Below are positions 1 through 9,044 of a stretch of 64,000 bases of DNA, in pieces; the first letter of the stretch is position 1; each line of letters opens with the position of its first letter. A program made the translations under genes and the position numbers. The stretch covers positions 62,001-126,000 of the forward strand of contig NZ_VAUP01000038.1 of NCBI RefSeq assembly GCF_005871085.1, in the 5' to 3' direction. The notes below the pieces were generated by a model. It worked only from the letters and a program-made list of their open reading frames with translations, was not told the DNA's origin and made no database searches. Source of the stretch: Xanthobacter autotrophicus (GTDB lineage: Bacteria > Pseudomonadota > Alphaproteobacteria > Rhizobiales > Xanthobacteraceae).

Positions 1-627
1 GAACAGCACGTAGACCATCATCAGCGCGCCGACGATCACCACCGCGATCCAGTAGTCGAGGCCGAACAGCAGCTTGATCAGCTGGCCGGCACCCACCATC
101 TGGGCGATGAGATAGAAGGCCACCACCACCAGCGTGCCGGAGGCCGCGAACACGCGCACCGGGGTCTGGGCGAAGCGGAAGGCGGCCACGTCGGCGAAGG
201 TGAACTTGCCGAGGTTGCGCAGGCGTTCCGCCATCAGGAAGGTGAGGATGGGCCAACCCACCAGGAAGCCGATGGAGTAGATGAGGCCGTCGAAGCCGGA
301 GATCATCACCGCCGCGGAGATGCCGAGGAACGAAGCCGCGGACATGTAGTCGCCGGCGATGGCGAGGCCGTTCTGGAAGCCGGTGATGCCGCCGCCGGCG
401 GTGTAGAAGTCGGCCGCCGACTTGGTCTTCGCCGCCGCCCATTTGGTGATGAAAAGGGTGCCGACCACGAAGATCGCGAACATGGCGATCGCGGTCCAGT
501 TGGTGGCCTGTTTTTCCGAGGCGCCGATGGCCTCGGCAGCGAAGGCCGCCGCGGGAGCCAGCGCCAGCGCGCAAAGGGTCAGGCCCGCAAGGCGCGCCGC
601 CTTGCCGATGAAAGCATGCGTCGACAT
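1..627 (-). CDS. actP: Cation/acetate symporter ActP, N-terminal part (3' end outside window)
   Basis: Sodium:solute symporter family permease that takes up acetate and similar short carboxylates across the inner membrane. The 209 visible codons match the start of ActP closely: a cleavable-looking hydrophobic N-terminus, a first membrane helix, then the signature stretches [20 protein letters not shown] and [13 protein letters not shown] and further helices up to the window edge. The ATG at 625-627 overlaps the TGA of the upstream DUF485 gene as TGATG, so the two are translationally coupled. This is the usual yjcH-actP arrangement. The gene is truncated only by the window boundary. Identification is strong; the exact substrate range is inferred from the family. 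Confidence 0.93.
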   Translation of the reverse strand, partial: MSTHAFIGKAARLAGLTLCALALAPAAAFAAEAIGASEKQATNWTAIAMFAIFVVGTLFITKWAAAKTKSAADFYTAGGGITGFQNGLAIAGDYMSAASFLGISAAVMISGFDGLIYSIGFLVGWPILTFLMAERLRNLGKFTFADVAAFRFAQTPVRVFAASGTLVVVAFYLIAQMVGAGQLIKLLFGLDYWIAVVIVGALMMVYVLF

Positions 628-935
628 CACTTGAGCACCTGCTGCTTGATCTTCTCGGAAAGGTCGTCGAACTCGCTGTTCGCGCGGCGGACATAGATGG
701 CGGTGATGAGGATCGTGAAGACGATCACGCCGAAGCCGATGGGAATACCCCATGTCATCACGCCGGAGCCGATACGCGCGGCAAGAACGGCCTTGTCGAA
801 GGCAATAAGCAGGATGAAGCCGTAGTAAACGACCAGCATCGCGAAAGTGAGAATCCAGCCGAAGCGCGAGCGCGTCGCCTTCAACTTCTGATAATTGGGG
901 TCGGCCGCAATGCGCGCGGCCAGAGATGCGTCCAT
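627..935 (-). CDS. yjcH: DUF485 inner-membrane protein (YjcH-like)
   Basis: Small membrane protein of 102 residues with two hydrophobic helices (about residues 28-50 and 60-82) and charged termini, the DUF485 pattern. Members sit directly upstream of actP and are thought to assist or accompany the acetate permease; the molecular role is unknown. The start at 935 ([18 protein letters not shown]) has a clear purine-rich ribosome site (GGGAGGGG) just upstream. An in-frame extension to 1133 exists but lacks such a site and has no family support. The TGA overlaps the actP start codon. Promoter probably lies in the gene-free region above 935. Confidence 0.9.
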   Translation of the reverse strand: MDASLAARIAADPNYQKLKATRSRFGWILTFAMLVVYYGFILLIAFDKAVLAARIGSGVMTWGIPIGFGVIVFTILITAIYVRRANSEFDDLSEKIKQQVLK

Positions 936-1667
936 CGGAGCCCCTCCCTTTGCGGTCCACGGCTGTTCCGCGGACCTGATTGTTATCGTGGGACGACGCA
1001 GGGCCGGAGCGGGCCACACGTCGCGCCTGCAATCTGGACCAGCCGCGCGGCGGACGCTAGTTGGGGAGATACCGTACTTTGGGCGATACTCCTGCGGCAG
1101 GCTCCCGCACCGCACACAGTGCTTTTGGGGCAAAGAATCGCTTCAGATCAGAAGTTTAGCGGTATTTTCGGTGTTTTGCAGTTGCGTTCGACCAGGTCCG
1201 GAGCGGCTTTTTCCAAAGCCGCCAGAATCTTATACTTTCGGGTGAAGCAACTCAACGCTCCGCCCTTCGTATTATGAGGATCAGCGCGATCTGTTCCGTG
1301 TGAGGTAGCGGGCGGAGGGGTGGCCGGCATTCCGGTGCTCCGGCAGGGGCGCTCTCGGCCCCAACGAATTCCATGTCCTGCCGGAGTCGCTCCGGTGGAC
1401 ACAGGCCGCGCGGGGCGCGCCATGGTGTGCGGTGCAGCACCGCCACCTTGCCGCCGCTCCCGGGGCTGCGGTGCTCTATTTCGGCATCCTCTGCCCCGTT
1501 CCCCCTCGACGTGGCGACGACACCCTTGCCCCCACCGTGCCCTCCGCCCGAAATTGGCAGGCGCCGAATCCGGCTACGGTGCGGCAGAGGGGCCGGGCGG
1601 GGCCCGGCCGCAGCATCAGAATTCCAGGCCCGGGCCGCGCCCCGCGCCGATCCATCGAGGACAGGTC
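936..1667. other. Gene-free region between divergent actP operon and hydroxyacid dehydrogenase
   Basis: No open frame here has a ribosome site or recognisable protein. The stretch around 1060-1280 is less GC-rich than its surroundings and is the likely control region for yjcH-actP on the minus strand. At 1061-1092 the sequence shows GGAGATAC, then GATACTCC, an imperfect inverted pair that could be an activator site. No promoter could be assigned with confidence. Confidence 0.5.
1203..1222. repeat. 8-bp perfect inverted repeat in actP upstream region
   Basis: GCGGCTTT and AAAGCCGC are separated by four bases (TTCC). It is not followed by a T run on either strand, so an operator or an RNA hairpin in the actP leader is as likely as a terminator. 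Seen in sequence; function unknown. Confidence 0.45.
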
Positions 1668-2603
1668 ATGAAGCCCGAGATCATCCAGTTTTGCCCGCAG
1701 CTGCCCGGCCTTGAGGCGGCGCTGGCCGAGCGCTTCACCGTGCATCGCTTCTTCGAGAGCAAGGACCCCGAGGGGTTCCTCGCCCGCCACGCCGGCGCCA
1801 TCCGGGGCCTCGTCACGGGCGCCCACCTCGGCCTGCCGCCGGACCTCGGGGCGAGGCTGCCGGCGCTGGAGATCGTCGCCATCAACGGCGTGGGCTTCGA
1901 CAAGGTGGATCTGGTGGAGGCCCGTCGCCGGGGTGTTCGCGTCACCAACACGCCGGATGTGCTCACCGAGGACGTGGCGGACTTCGCCATCGGCCTGTCC
2001 ATCGCACTGCTGCGGCAGATCGTGAGGGGCGACGCCTTCGTGCGCGCCGGCCAGTGGCCGGGCGGGACTCTGCCGTTCGGCGTCAAGGTCTCGCGGCGGC
2101 GCTTCGGCATCTTCGGGCTGGGCCGCATCGGGCGGGCCATCGCGCGGCGGCTGGAGGGCTTCGACGCGCAGATCGCCTATTGTGGCCGGACCAGGCAGGA
2201 CGTGCCCTATGATTTCAAGCCGACGCCGCTGGCGCTTGCGGCGCGTAGCGATGTGCTCGTGCTGGCGGCGTCGGCTTCGGCGGAAACGCGCAATGTCATC
2301 GACCGCCCCGTCATGGACGCCCTCGGGCCCAGCGGCGTCATCGTGAACGTGGCGCGCGGCGCGCTGGTGGATGAGCCGGCGCTGCTGGCGGCGCTGCAGG
2401 AGGGTCGCCTCGGGGGCGCCGCCCTTGACGTGTTCGCCGACGAGCCGCGGGTGCCGGACGGCTTTTTCGGCCTGTCCAACGTGGTGCTTGCGCCGCACAT
2501 GGGGAGCGCCACCGGCGAGACTCGGCAGGCCATGGCGGATCTGGTGCTGGCCAATCTGGTGGCACACTTTTCTGGGGAAGCCCTGCCCACCGCCGTGGTG
2601 TGA
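1668..2603 (+). CDS. D-2-hydroxyacid dehydrogenase (glyoxylate/hydroxypyruvate reductase type)
   Basis: NAD(P)-dependent oxidoreductase of 311 residues that reduces 2-oxoacids such as glyoxylate or hydroxypyruvate. The Rossmann fingerprint GLGRIG lies at residues 150-155. The family's catalytic triad is present: Arg230 in VNVARGALVDE, Glu259 in DEPRVP and His277 in APHMGSAT. Length is normal for the family. ATG 1668 is chosen because the frame continues upstream to 1320 only as arginine- and proline-rich sequence without homology, and GGACAG precedes this ATG at proper spacing. Tail-to-tail with the ChaC gene. Substrate cannot be fixed from sequence alone. Confidence 0.88.
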   Translation: MKPEIIQFCPQLPGLEAALAERFTVHRFFESKDPEGFLARHAGAIRGLVTGAHLGLPPDLGARLPALEIVAINGVGFDKVDLVEARRRGVRVTNTPDVLTEDVADFAIGLSIALLRQIVRGDAFVRAGQWPGGTLPFGVKVSRRRFGIFGLGRIGRAIARRLEGFDAQIAYCGRTRQDVPYDFKPTPLALAARSDVLVLAASASAETRNVIDRPVMDALGPSGVIVNVARGALVDEPALLAALQEGRLGGAALDVFADEPRVPDGFFGLSNVVLAPHMGSATGETRQAMADLVLANLVAHFSGEALPTAVV

Positions 2604-2619
2604 GGCCGGGGCCATCGTG

Positions 2620-3327
2620 CTACGGGGTGCGGCCGCAGGCCTCCCGTATCATGGTCTCGTCGCGGGCGGCGGCCACCTCCACCGCCAGCGCCTCCAGCAC
2701 CGGGTCGGGGATGCCGTGGGAGCGCAGCCCGGCGCAGGTCTGGAACAGATAGTCCGCCGCCGAGCCGATGGCGCCGGAGGCGTGGGCGAGCCGGCGGATG
2801 ATTTCGGCGTGGGTGAGCCCGCCGGCATATTGGCAACTGCTGCGGTCGATGGTGAAGGAGATGGCGCTGCCGAAGCGCGCGCCATCTGCATCGAAAACGT
2901 CCAGCCAGCGTGGCACATAGGCGCCCGACAGCATCTCCCGTCGCCACAGGATGGACAGCTCGCGCTCCAGGATCGCCTCGTCGATGCGCAGGGCGATGCC
3001 GTGGCAGGCGCCGCCCTCGTCGAGGCCGAGGGTGAGGCCGGGATTGTCGGTGGTGCCGCGCCCGATCAGGGTGGTGAGGCAGAACGCCCGGTGCCAACCC
3101 TCGATGCGGGCGGTGCGGTGCTCCTTGGCATGCACCGTGGGATTCCAGATCAGCGATCCATAGGCGAACAGCCAGGCCTCCCCGTCGGGGCGGGCGTCCA
3201 GGGTGGCGCGCAGGGAGGCGGCGCGCTCTTCATCGCTGAGCACGCGCAGGGCCGGGGCGTCCCGCGCCGCGATGGCGTCGATGCCGCCGGATTCGATCAG
3301 TTCGCGGGTGAGCTCTTGGATCTTCAT
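2620..3327 (-). CDS. chaC: Glutathione-specific gamma-glutamylcyclotransferase (ChaC family)
   Basis: Cytosolic enzyme, 235 residues, that cleaves glutathione to 5-oxoproline and Cys-Gly. The nucleotide-like binding loop YGSLIWNP sits at residues 56-63, followed by GWHRAFCLTTLIGRGTTDNP and the GGACHGIALRI strand, the order seen in ChaC. The chosen start (MKIQELTREL, 3327) gives a normal ChaC length; the in-frame extension to 3417 looks non-coding. It ends 16 bases from the hydroxyacid dehydrogenase stop on the other strand. No partner operon is visible; the role is likely glutathione turnover under stress. Confidence 0.88.
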   Translation of the reverse strand: MKIQELTRELIESGGIDAIAARDAPALRVLSDEERAASLRATLDARPDGEAWLFAYGSLIWNPTVHAKEHRTARIEGWHRAFCLTTLIGRGTTDNPGLTLGLDEGGACHGIALRIDEAILERELSILWRREMLSGAYVPRWLDVFDADGARFGSAISFTIDRSSCQYAGGLTHAEIIRRLAHASGAIGSAADYLFQTCAGLRSHGIPDPVLEALAVEVAAARDETMIREACGRTP

Positions 3328-3508
3328 GGTGACGAAGGGATATAAGCAGGAAGTGCGCCAATGCCATGGCCGTCCGACGCGCGCCAGATGCACCGGCGCA
3401 AGCGGCGCTTGCACCATATCCCTGCGCCATTTGCGCCTGCGCGGATGCGTCTGGCCTCGCCGGATCCTTCCTCTCAGCCCGCGCGGCCCCTGATCGAGGT
3501 TTCCCCTC

Positions 3509-4195
3509 TCAGACCGCGTGGCCGATGACGGCGCCGATGGCGGCGGTGACGGCCATGGCGAAGGCGCCCCAGAAGGTGACGCGTACCGTGGGCTTCAGCA
3601 GCCCGGCGCCGCCGACGCGGGCGCCCACTGCGCCGAGCAATGCGAGGCAGACGAGGGACCCGCCCGCCACCACCAGCGGGATCGACCCCAAAGGCGCCAC
3701 GGCGGTGAGCGCCAGCGGCAGGGCCGCTCCGGCGGCAAAGGTTCCGGCGGAGGTGAGCGCCGCCTGGATCGGCCGCGCCACCATGTGCTCGGAGAGGCCC
3801 AGCTCGTCGCGGGCGTGGGCGGCGAAGGCGTCCTTCTCCATCATCTGCTGGGCGACCTTCAGGGCGAGCGCCTTCTCGACGCCCCGTTCCACATAGATCT
3901 GCGCCAGCTCGGCGAGTTCCGCGCGGGGCTGCTCGGCCAGCTCCTTGCGCTCGCGGGCCATGTCCGCCGCCTCGGTATCGGCCTGGGAGCTGACGGAGAC
4001 ATATTCCCCCGCAGCCATGGACATGGCGCCCGCCACCAGCCCCGCGACGCCCGCCACCAAGGGCTCGTTGGCCGAGGCGGAGGCGGCGGCGACGCCGATC
4101 ACCAAGCTCGCGGTGGAGATGATGCCGTCATTGGCGCCGAGCACCGCCGCCCGCAGCCAGCCGATGCGGGAGATGAGATGATTTTCCCGATGCAT
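3509..4195 (-). CDS. VIT1/CCC1 family metal transporter
   Basis: Integral membrane protein of 228 residues related to the VIT1/CCC1 iron or manganese transporters. It begins HLISRIGWLRAAVLGANDGI, typical of the first helix, then AGAMSMAAGEYVSVSSQ, the conserved metal-path segment, a charged helical cytosolic stretch with many Glu residues (about 75-125), and three C-terminal helices. Start 4195 is preceded by AGGGAGAA at good spacing; a far longer open frame upstream is not coding. Function in iron or manganese efflux or storage is inferred from the family. Confidence 0.88.
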   Translation of the reverse strand: MHRENHLISRIGWLRAAVLGANDGIISTASLVIGVAAASASANEPLVAGVAGLVAGAMSMAAGEYVSVSSQADTEAADMARERKELAEQPRAELAELAQIYVERGVEKALALKVAQQMMEKDAFAAHARDELGLSEHMVARPIQAALTSAGTFAAGAALPLALTAVAPLGSIPLVVAGGSLVCLALLGAVGARVGGAGLLKPTVRVTFWGAFAMAVTAAIGAVIGHAV

Positions 4196-4329
4196 GGCAC
4201 TTCTCCCTGAGCCTTCCCGTCGATACGCGGCGCGGCACGTCCCTCCATACCCCTTTCCCTGCAACAGGATATGACGCAAATCAGGTGCCTGAAGGAAAGC
4301 GTGCCGGGACGGTCTTTCGCGCCTTGGCC

Positions 4330-5115
4330 CTATGCCGGGAACACGGTCGGGCGGCCCGGCTCCAGCGTGACGAGGCGGTCGGCGATGCCGAGGGTGGCGA
4401 AGGCGGCGGCCAGCTCCGTGGCGCTCTCCTTGAAATGCACCCAGCCGTCGGTGTGGGCGGCGACCAGCGTGGCATTGGGAAAGGCGTTCGCGGTTTCCAG
4501 CGCGTCGTTGGCGTCCATGGTCATGTGGAAGCGGCCGCGGGGCTCCGCCGAGCCGGCGAAGACGATGACCACCCTGGGCGAAAACCGCCGCGCCACCTCG
4601 GCCACGCCCTCGTAGAATACCGTGTCGCCGGTGACATAGATAAGGTCCCCCGGCGCGTCGCGGCCGAGGAGGAAGCCCACCACGTCGCCGGAAATGGGCT
4701 CGATCCCCGGCGGCCCGTGGCGGGCGGGGGCGGCGGTGACGAACAGTCGGCCCTTGCCGGGCACATCGAGGGTAGTGGTCTCGAACGGGGCGAGGGCGCG
4801 GAGATTGTCGCCACCCAGCCGGGTGGCGCCGATCTGCGTGGTGAAGACGGTGCCCGCCTTGGGCAGCAATGCGCGGCCGGCGTGATCGAGATTGTCGAGG
4901 TGCTGGTCGTGGCTCAGCAGCACCGCGTCCAGCGGCAGCACCGCCTCGGCCTCGATGGCGGGGCCGACCGTCTTCTCGAAGTGCACCGGCGCGGTCTGGT
5001 AGAGCCGGGGCGGGTCGAAGGTGGGATCGGTGACGAGGCGCAGGCCGTCCGTCTCGATCAGCACGGTGGGGCCGCCGATCAGGGTGAGGGTGAGGTCGCC
5101 GGACGGGCTGGTCAT
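4330..5115 (-). CDS. MBL-fold metallo-hydrolase
   Basis: Predicted cytosolic zinc hydrolase of 261 residues with the metallo-beta-lactamase fold, close to UPF0173/lactonase-like members. The metal motif appears as LLSHDQHLDNLD (residues 67-77), with further histidines in APARHGPPG and VAAHTDGWVH. The substrate is unknown. ATG 5115 has AGGAG about eight bases upstream. The gene is divergent from a LysR regulator with only 69 bases between starts and a shared inverted repeat, so that regulator probably controls it. Confidence 0.8.
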   Translation of the reverse strand: MTSPSGDLTLTLIGGPTVLIETDGLRLVTDPTFDPPRLYQTAPVHFEKTVGPAIEAEAVLPLDAVLLSHDQHLDNLDHAGRALLPKAGTVFTTQIGATRLGGDNLRALAPFETTTLDVPGKGRLFVTAAPARHGPPGIEPISGDVVGFLLGRDAPGDLIYVTGDTVFYEGVAEVARRFSPRVVIVFAGSAEPRGRFHMTMDANDALETANAFPNATLVAAHTDGWVHFKESATELAAAFATLGIADRLVTLEPGRPTVFPA

Positions 5116-5135
5116 GGGGAAGCTCCTGTTTCGCG

Positions 5136-5181
5136 GCGACAATGGCGCGCTTCAGACTCCGCGAAAATCCGCTATTGTCGC
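5136..5181. promoter_or_regulatory. Inverted repeat in the divergent MBL/LysR promoter region
   Basis: GCGACAAT (5136-5143) and ATTGTCGC (5174-5181) are perfect 8-base arms separated by 30 bases, and they fill most of the 69-base gap between divergent start codons. The right arm ends three bases before the LysR start codon. Geometry fits binding by a LysR-type regulator acting on both genes; this is inferred. Confidence 0.5.
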
Positions 5182-5184
5182 GCA

Positions 5185-6081
5185 ATGGCTGATCGAAATC
5201 GCACAGGGCTCGACTGGGAGGACGCCCGCTTCTTCGCGGCGCTGGCACGCCACGGCAGCCTGTCGGCCACGGCGCGGGCGCTGGGCGTCAATCACGCCAC
5301 CGTGGCCCGGCGCGTGGCCGCCATGGAACAGGCGCTGGGCGAAAAGCTGTTCGAGCGCCGGCCGGACGGCTATGCCTTGACGCCTGCCGGCACCCGCGCT
5401 CTGGAGGCGGCCGACGCCATGGAAAAGGCGGCCCGCCGCCTCCTGCGGGCGCAGGAGGAGCGGCCGCTGGGCGGCCTCGTGCGTATCGCCGCCACGCCGA
5501 GCCTTGCCGACCTCTATCTGGTGCCGCGCCTTGCCGCCCTCGCGCTGCGCCATCCCGCCATCGACGTGGAGATCGTCTCCGAGCGGCGGCTGGCGAGTCT
5601 CGCCCGTCGCGAGGCCGACATCGCCCTGCGCCTCGGCGCCCCCAAGGATGCGGAGGTGATCGCAAGGCGTCTCGCCACCCTGGCCTTCGGCTTTTACGGC
5701 ACGGCGGACTGGCGCGGCCGGATCGCGGCCGGGGCGGCGCCGGTTTTCGTCGGCTTCGACGAGGCCAACGTCCATCTGCCGGAGGCGGCGTTCCTCGCCC
5801 GGCATTTCCCCCGGGCGCGGCTGGCGGTGCGGGCCAATACCCAGTCCACCCAGGCCATTGCCGCCCGCGCCGGCCATGGCATCGCGCTTCTGCCGCGTTT
5901 CATCGCGGCGGGGGAGGACGCTTTGGTGAGCGTGCCTCTGGCGCCCCTGCCGCCGACGCGTGACCTGTTCCTGCTCACCAATCGCCTGAGCGCGGACGAC
6001 GGGGCGGTGCGCGCGGTGCGTGATTTCCTCGCCGAACTATTTCACGCAGATATCATGTTGTTTTCAGGTTTGGACGATTGA
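5185..6081 (+). CDS. LysR-family transcriptional regulator
   Basis: 298 residues. The N-terminal winged helix-turn-helix is clear (ARFFAALARHGSLSATARAL, then VNHATVARRVAAMEQALGEK), followed by the linker helix and a LysR substrate domain from about residue 90, containing GHGIALLPRFIA near the end. ATG 5185 lies just past an inverted repeat shared with the divergent MBL hydrolase gene, consistent with autoregulation and control of that neighbour. The effector is unknown. A longer upstream frame on this strand is antisense to the hydrolase and is not coding. Confidence 0.9.
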   Translation: MADRNRTGLDWEDARFFAALARHGSLSATARALGVNHATVARRVAAMEQALGEKLFERRPDGYALTPAGTRALEAADAMEKAARRLLRAQEERPLGGLVRIAATPSLADLYLVPRLAALALRHPAIDVEIVSERRLASLARREADIALRLGAPKDAEVIARRLATLAFGFYGTADWRGRIAAGAAPVFVGFDEANVHLPEAAFLARHFPRARLAVRANTQSTQAIAARAGHGIALLPRFIAAGEDALVSVPLAPLPPTRDLFLLTNRLSADDGAVRAVRDFLAELFHADIMLFSGLDD

Positions 6082-6243
6082 GGGGCAGCACGCCTTTTAC
6101 CGCGCCGCCGGCGTTCCTATCTGAGGAGCGGGGCGATCCGCTGGAGCACGCGCCGGAACGCTTGCGGGGCGGGCCGGACAAGGCGTGCTCTTTCCTGAAG
6201 TCTGGCGCCGGATGCGGCGCCAGCGCGGTTGAGGCAGGGTCTC

Positions 6244-7254
6244 ATGGTGCAGCTTTCCATTCTCGATCTGGTGCGGGTGCGGCAGGGGTCCGGTCCCCGC
6301 GATGCGCTCGACAATGCCCGCGATCTGGCCGCCCACGCGGAAGAGTGGGGCTATCGCCGTTTCTGGGTGGCCGAGCATCACAACATGCAGGGCATCGCCA
6401 GCGCCGCCACCTCGGTGGTCATCGCCCATGTGGCCGCCGGCTCCCGTCACATCAGGGTGGGGGCAGGGGGCATCATGCTGCCCAACCACGCGCCCATGAT
6501 TATCGCCGAGCAGTTCGGCACCCTGGCCCAGTTGTTCCCCGGCCGCATCGACCTCGGCCTTGGCCGGGCGCCGGGCACCGACCAGAACACCATGCGGGCG
6601 CTGCGCCGCTCGCTGACCAATTCCGACCATTTCCCCAATGACGTGGTGGAGCTGCAGGCCTATCTGGGCGATGCGGAGCCGGGCCAGACCCTGTTCGCGG
6701 TGCCCGCCACCGGCACCAACGTGCCCCTGTGGATCCTCGGATCGAGCACGTATGGCGCGCAGCTCGCGGCGGCGCTGGGCCTGCCCTATGCGTTCGCCTC
6801 CCATTTCGCGCCGGCCGACCTGATCCCGGCGCTGGAGCTGTATCGCGCCCGCTTCCAGCCCTCGGCGCAGCTCGCCCGGCCCTATGCCATGGCCGGTATC
6901 AATGTGATCGCCGCCGAGACCGATGAGGAGGCCCGCCACCTCGCCACCACCCAGCAGATGTCGGTGGCGGACATTTTCCGCGGCGCCCGCGGCCTCAGCC
7001 AGCCGCCTATCGACGATATCGAGACCTATTGGTCGCCCATGGAGAAGGCGCAGGCCGCCCGCTTCCTGTCCCGCTCCGTGGTGGGCAGCCCGCAGACCGT
7101 GCGCGCCGGCATCGAGGCCTTCGTGGCCGAGACCTTGGTGGACGAGGTGATGATCGTGTCCGATGTGTTCGATCACCAGAAGCGCCTCGCCTCCTATCGC
7201 ATGATCGCGGACTCGGTGCCCCACGCCGCCGACTGGGAGAAGTCGGCGGCGTGA
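6244..7254 (+). CDS. LLM-class flavin-dependent oxidoreductase (luciferase-like)
   Basis: 336-residue member of the bacterial luciferase-like family, TIM-barrel flavin oxidoreductases. Recognisable stretches are [54 protein letters not shown] and the C-terminal [14 protein letters not shown], all typical of the MsnO8/LLM subgroup. ATG 6244 is preceded by GAGG; a TTG five codons upstream (6229) is an alternative. The substrate is unknown. It stands between a LysR gene and OsmC with no obvious operon. Confidence 0.87.
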   Translation: MVQLSILDLVRVRQGSGPRDALDNARDLAAHAEEWGYRRFWVAEHHNMQGIASAATSVVIAHVAAGSRHIRVGAGGIMLPNHAPMIIAEQFGTLAQLFPGRIDLGLGRAPGTDQNTMRALRRSLTNSDHFPNDVVELQAYLGDAEPGQTLFAVPATGTNVPLWILGSSTYGAQLAAALGLPYAFASHFAPADLIPALELYRARFQPSAQLARPYAMAGINVIAAETDEEARHLATTQQMSVADIFRGARGLSQPPIDDIETYWSPMEKAQAARFLSRSVVGSPQTVRAGIEAFVAETLVDEVMIVSDVFDHQKRLASYRMIADSVPHAADWEKSAA

Positions 7255-7271
7255 GGCCGGGGGCCTGACCC

Positions 7272-7703
7272 TCAGCCCTTCAGCGACGCGTCGAGGCTGA
7301 TGGCGGCGCGGATCACCTTCGAGAGGGGGCAGTTGGCCTTGGCCTTGCCGGCCAGCTCCGCGAACTGCTCCGGGGTGGCGCCGGGCACCGTACCCACCAG
7401 GGTGAGGTCCACGGCGGTGATCTCGTAGCCCGCCTCCTTCTTCTCCAGCGATACCTTTGCGGAGGTTTGGAGATCGGTGGCGGTGAGGCCCGCCTCGCCG
7501 AGGATCAGCGAGAGCGCCATGGTGAAGCAGGCGGCGTGGGCGGCGCCCAGCAGTTCCTCGGGGTTCGAGCCCTTCTGCCCCTCGAAGCGGCTGGCGAAGC
7601 CATAGGGATAGGCGGAAAGCGCGCCGCTCTCGGTGGAGATCGCGCCCTTGCCGTCCTTGATGCCGCCGCTCCACTGGGCCGAGCCGGTGCGGATGATCGC
7701 CAT
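7272..7703 (-). CDS. osmC: OsmC-family peroxiredoxin
   Basis: 143-residue thiol peroxidase of the OsmC/Ohr superfamily, reducing organic hydroperoxides in the cytosol. The two catalytic cysteines are visible in AHAACFTMALS (about residue 59) and ANCPLSKVI (about residue 124), and the length and N-terminus (RTGSAQWSGGIKDGKGAIST) fit OsmC rather than Ohr. AAGGAG precedes ATG 7703. Stands alone, tail-to-tail with the luciferase-like gene. Probably stress induced, but no clear EcfG site was found upstream. Confidence 0.9.
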   Translation of the reverse strand: MAIIRTGSAQWSGGIKDGKGAISTESGALSAYPYGFASRFEGQKGSNPEELLGAAHAACFTMALSLILGEAGLTATDLQTSAKVSLEKKEAGYEITAVDLTLVGTVPGATPEQFAELAGKAKANCPLSKVIRAAISLDASLKG

Positions 7704-8164
7704 TTTGGTCTCCTTGGATCGGGGGCCATTCCCCGGGGTCGACGGCGCGCCTGCAGTCGCGTGCGCCGCCCCGACCTTGGCCTAAACCATCGCCACGGCA
7801 TTTCGTTCACGCCCGCCGGCAGGTTTTCACAGTGCGATTGTCTGTGCCCGGTCGGCTCCCGCCGGAAACGTTCGGATACGGGCGGGCAAACAAACGATGC
7901 GTCCGGGTCCTATTGCTGTCACCTCGGCCGTGACACTGGCGGCATGACGTTAAAGCCGACGACTTGCCCCGCTCCCTCGATCCCTTCCGCCCTTCCGCCG
8001 TGTGCCGGGATGCCCCCGCATGCCGTCCATGAGGGTGTCGTCGAGACATGTTGCGGTGGCGCGGGTTCGGGCACCGGATTTCGGCCCGCGTGAGGACCTC
8101 GCGCGGCATCAAAAAGCATTGGGCGGCACAGCAGTTGCATAGTATTCACGAAAGGCGATCCGTC
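7704..8164. other. Gene-free divergent region between osmC and SGNH hydrolase
   Basis: No supported gene. It should contain both outward promoters. An inverted repeat TGTCAC-N7-GTGACA lies at 7917-7935 and could be an operator. An in-frame ATG at 8048 would extend the downstream hydrolase, but the extra 39 residues look non-coding. Confidence 0.4.
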
Positions 8165-8893
8165 ATGACCGAACCTTCGGCCCCTACCGTCGCCGCTCCC
8201 GCCGAGCCCACCACCACGCGCGGGGCGGACAAACGCGGGGCGGACAAGCGCAGGGTGGATCCGGCGCGGCTGCGCCGCCTCCTGATGTGGGCGCTGGCGA
8301 TGGGGGGCATCATCGGCCTTGGCCTGATCCTGTGGCACCGGGTTCCCCTTCACACGCGCATGATCTGGCAGACCTACCGCACGACGCTGTTCTCGGGCGC
8401 GCCGGTGCTGGCCATCGGCGACAGCATCACCTTCCAGGCCGCGCCCTCCCACCTGTGCGGGGCCAAGGTGGTGAACGCCGGCATCCCCGGCGACCAGATC
8501 GACGATCTTTTGGCCCGCGCGCCCATGTTCAGCCGGCTGGCGACGCCCCGGCAAGTGGTGGTGGCCATCGGCGTCAACGATGCCCGCACCGGCCACATGG
8601 ACATCGCGACCTGGACCGCCAAATATCGCACCCTGCTCGGCTATTTTCCCCAGAGCGGGCTGGTGCTGGTGGAGATCAATCCGGTGGACCTCAGCCATCC
8701 GGGCTACCTCCCGGTACATGACCGGGACTTCATCGCCAGCCAGAATGCCGCCATCCGCGCCCTGGCGCGGGAGACCGGCGCGCGCGTGGTGACGGCGCCC
8801 GCCATCTCCCCCACCATGGACGGGCTCCACCCCGACAAGACCGGCGTGGCGCTGTGGCAGGAACGGCTGGCGGGGGTTGCCTGCGCGGGGTGA
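8165..8893 (+). CDS. SGNH/GDSL-type hydrolase, membrane-anchored
   Basis: 242 residues: a charged N-terminus, one membrane helix (about residues 38-57, LLMWALAMGGIIGLGLILW) and a periplasmic SGNH esterase domain. Block I is AIGDSITF, the oxyanion block is NAGIPGDQ, block III is GVNDAR and the catalytic Asp-His block is DGLHPD. Such enzymes deacylate or esterify lipids or polysaccharides; the substrate is not evident. Start at 8165 chosen over ATG 8048 because the extension is arginine-rich and unconserved in appearance. Confidence 0.82.
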   Translation: MTEPSAPTVAAPAEPTTTRGADKRGADKRRVDPARLRRLLMWALAMGGIIGLGLILWHRVPLHTRMIWQTYRTTLFSGAPVLAIGDSITFQAAPSHLCGAKVVNAGIPGDQIDDLLARAPMFSRLATPRQVVVAIGVNDARTGHMDIATWTAKYRTLLGYFPQSGLVLVEINPVDLSHPGYLPVHDRDFIASQNAAIRALARETGARVVTAPAISPTMDGLHPDKTGVALWQERLAGVACAG

Positions 8894-9044
8894 GCGCTGC
8901 CCGCCCGGTCCGGTCGCCGTCCCATGGCGCGCCGGATCAAGTCTTCGGAGCGGATGGGGTTCCGCTTTCGCGCCTGAGGCTCCTATAAGGGCGGCCGCCC
9001 GCGCATGGGCCGGATGGCGCGTGAATGCAGGAAGCCGCACCCCA

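Noticed and set aside
1476-2615. Long minus-strand open frame (379 codons) opposite the hydroxyacid dehydrogenase
   Set aside because: Antisense to a gene with clear motifs; histidine- and arginine-rich composition is the usual artefact of GC-rich antisense frames.
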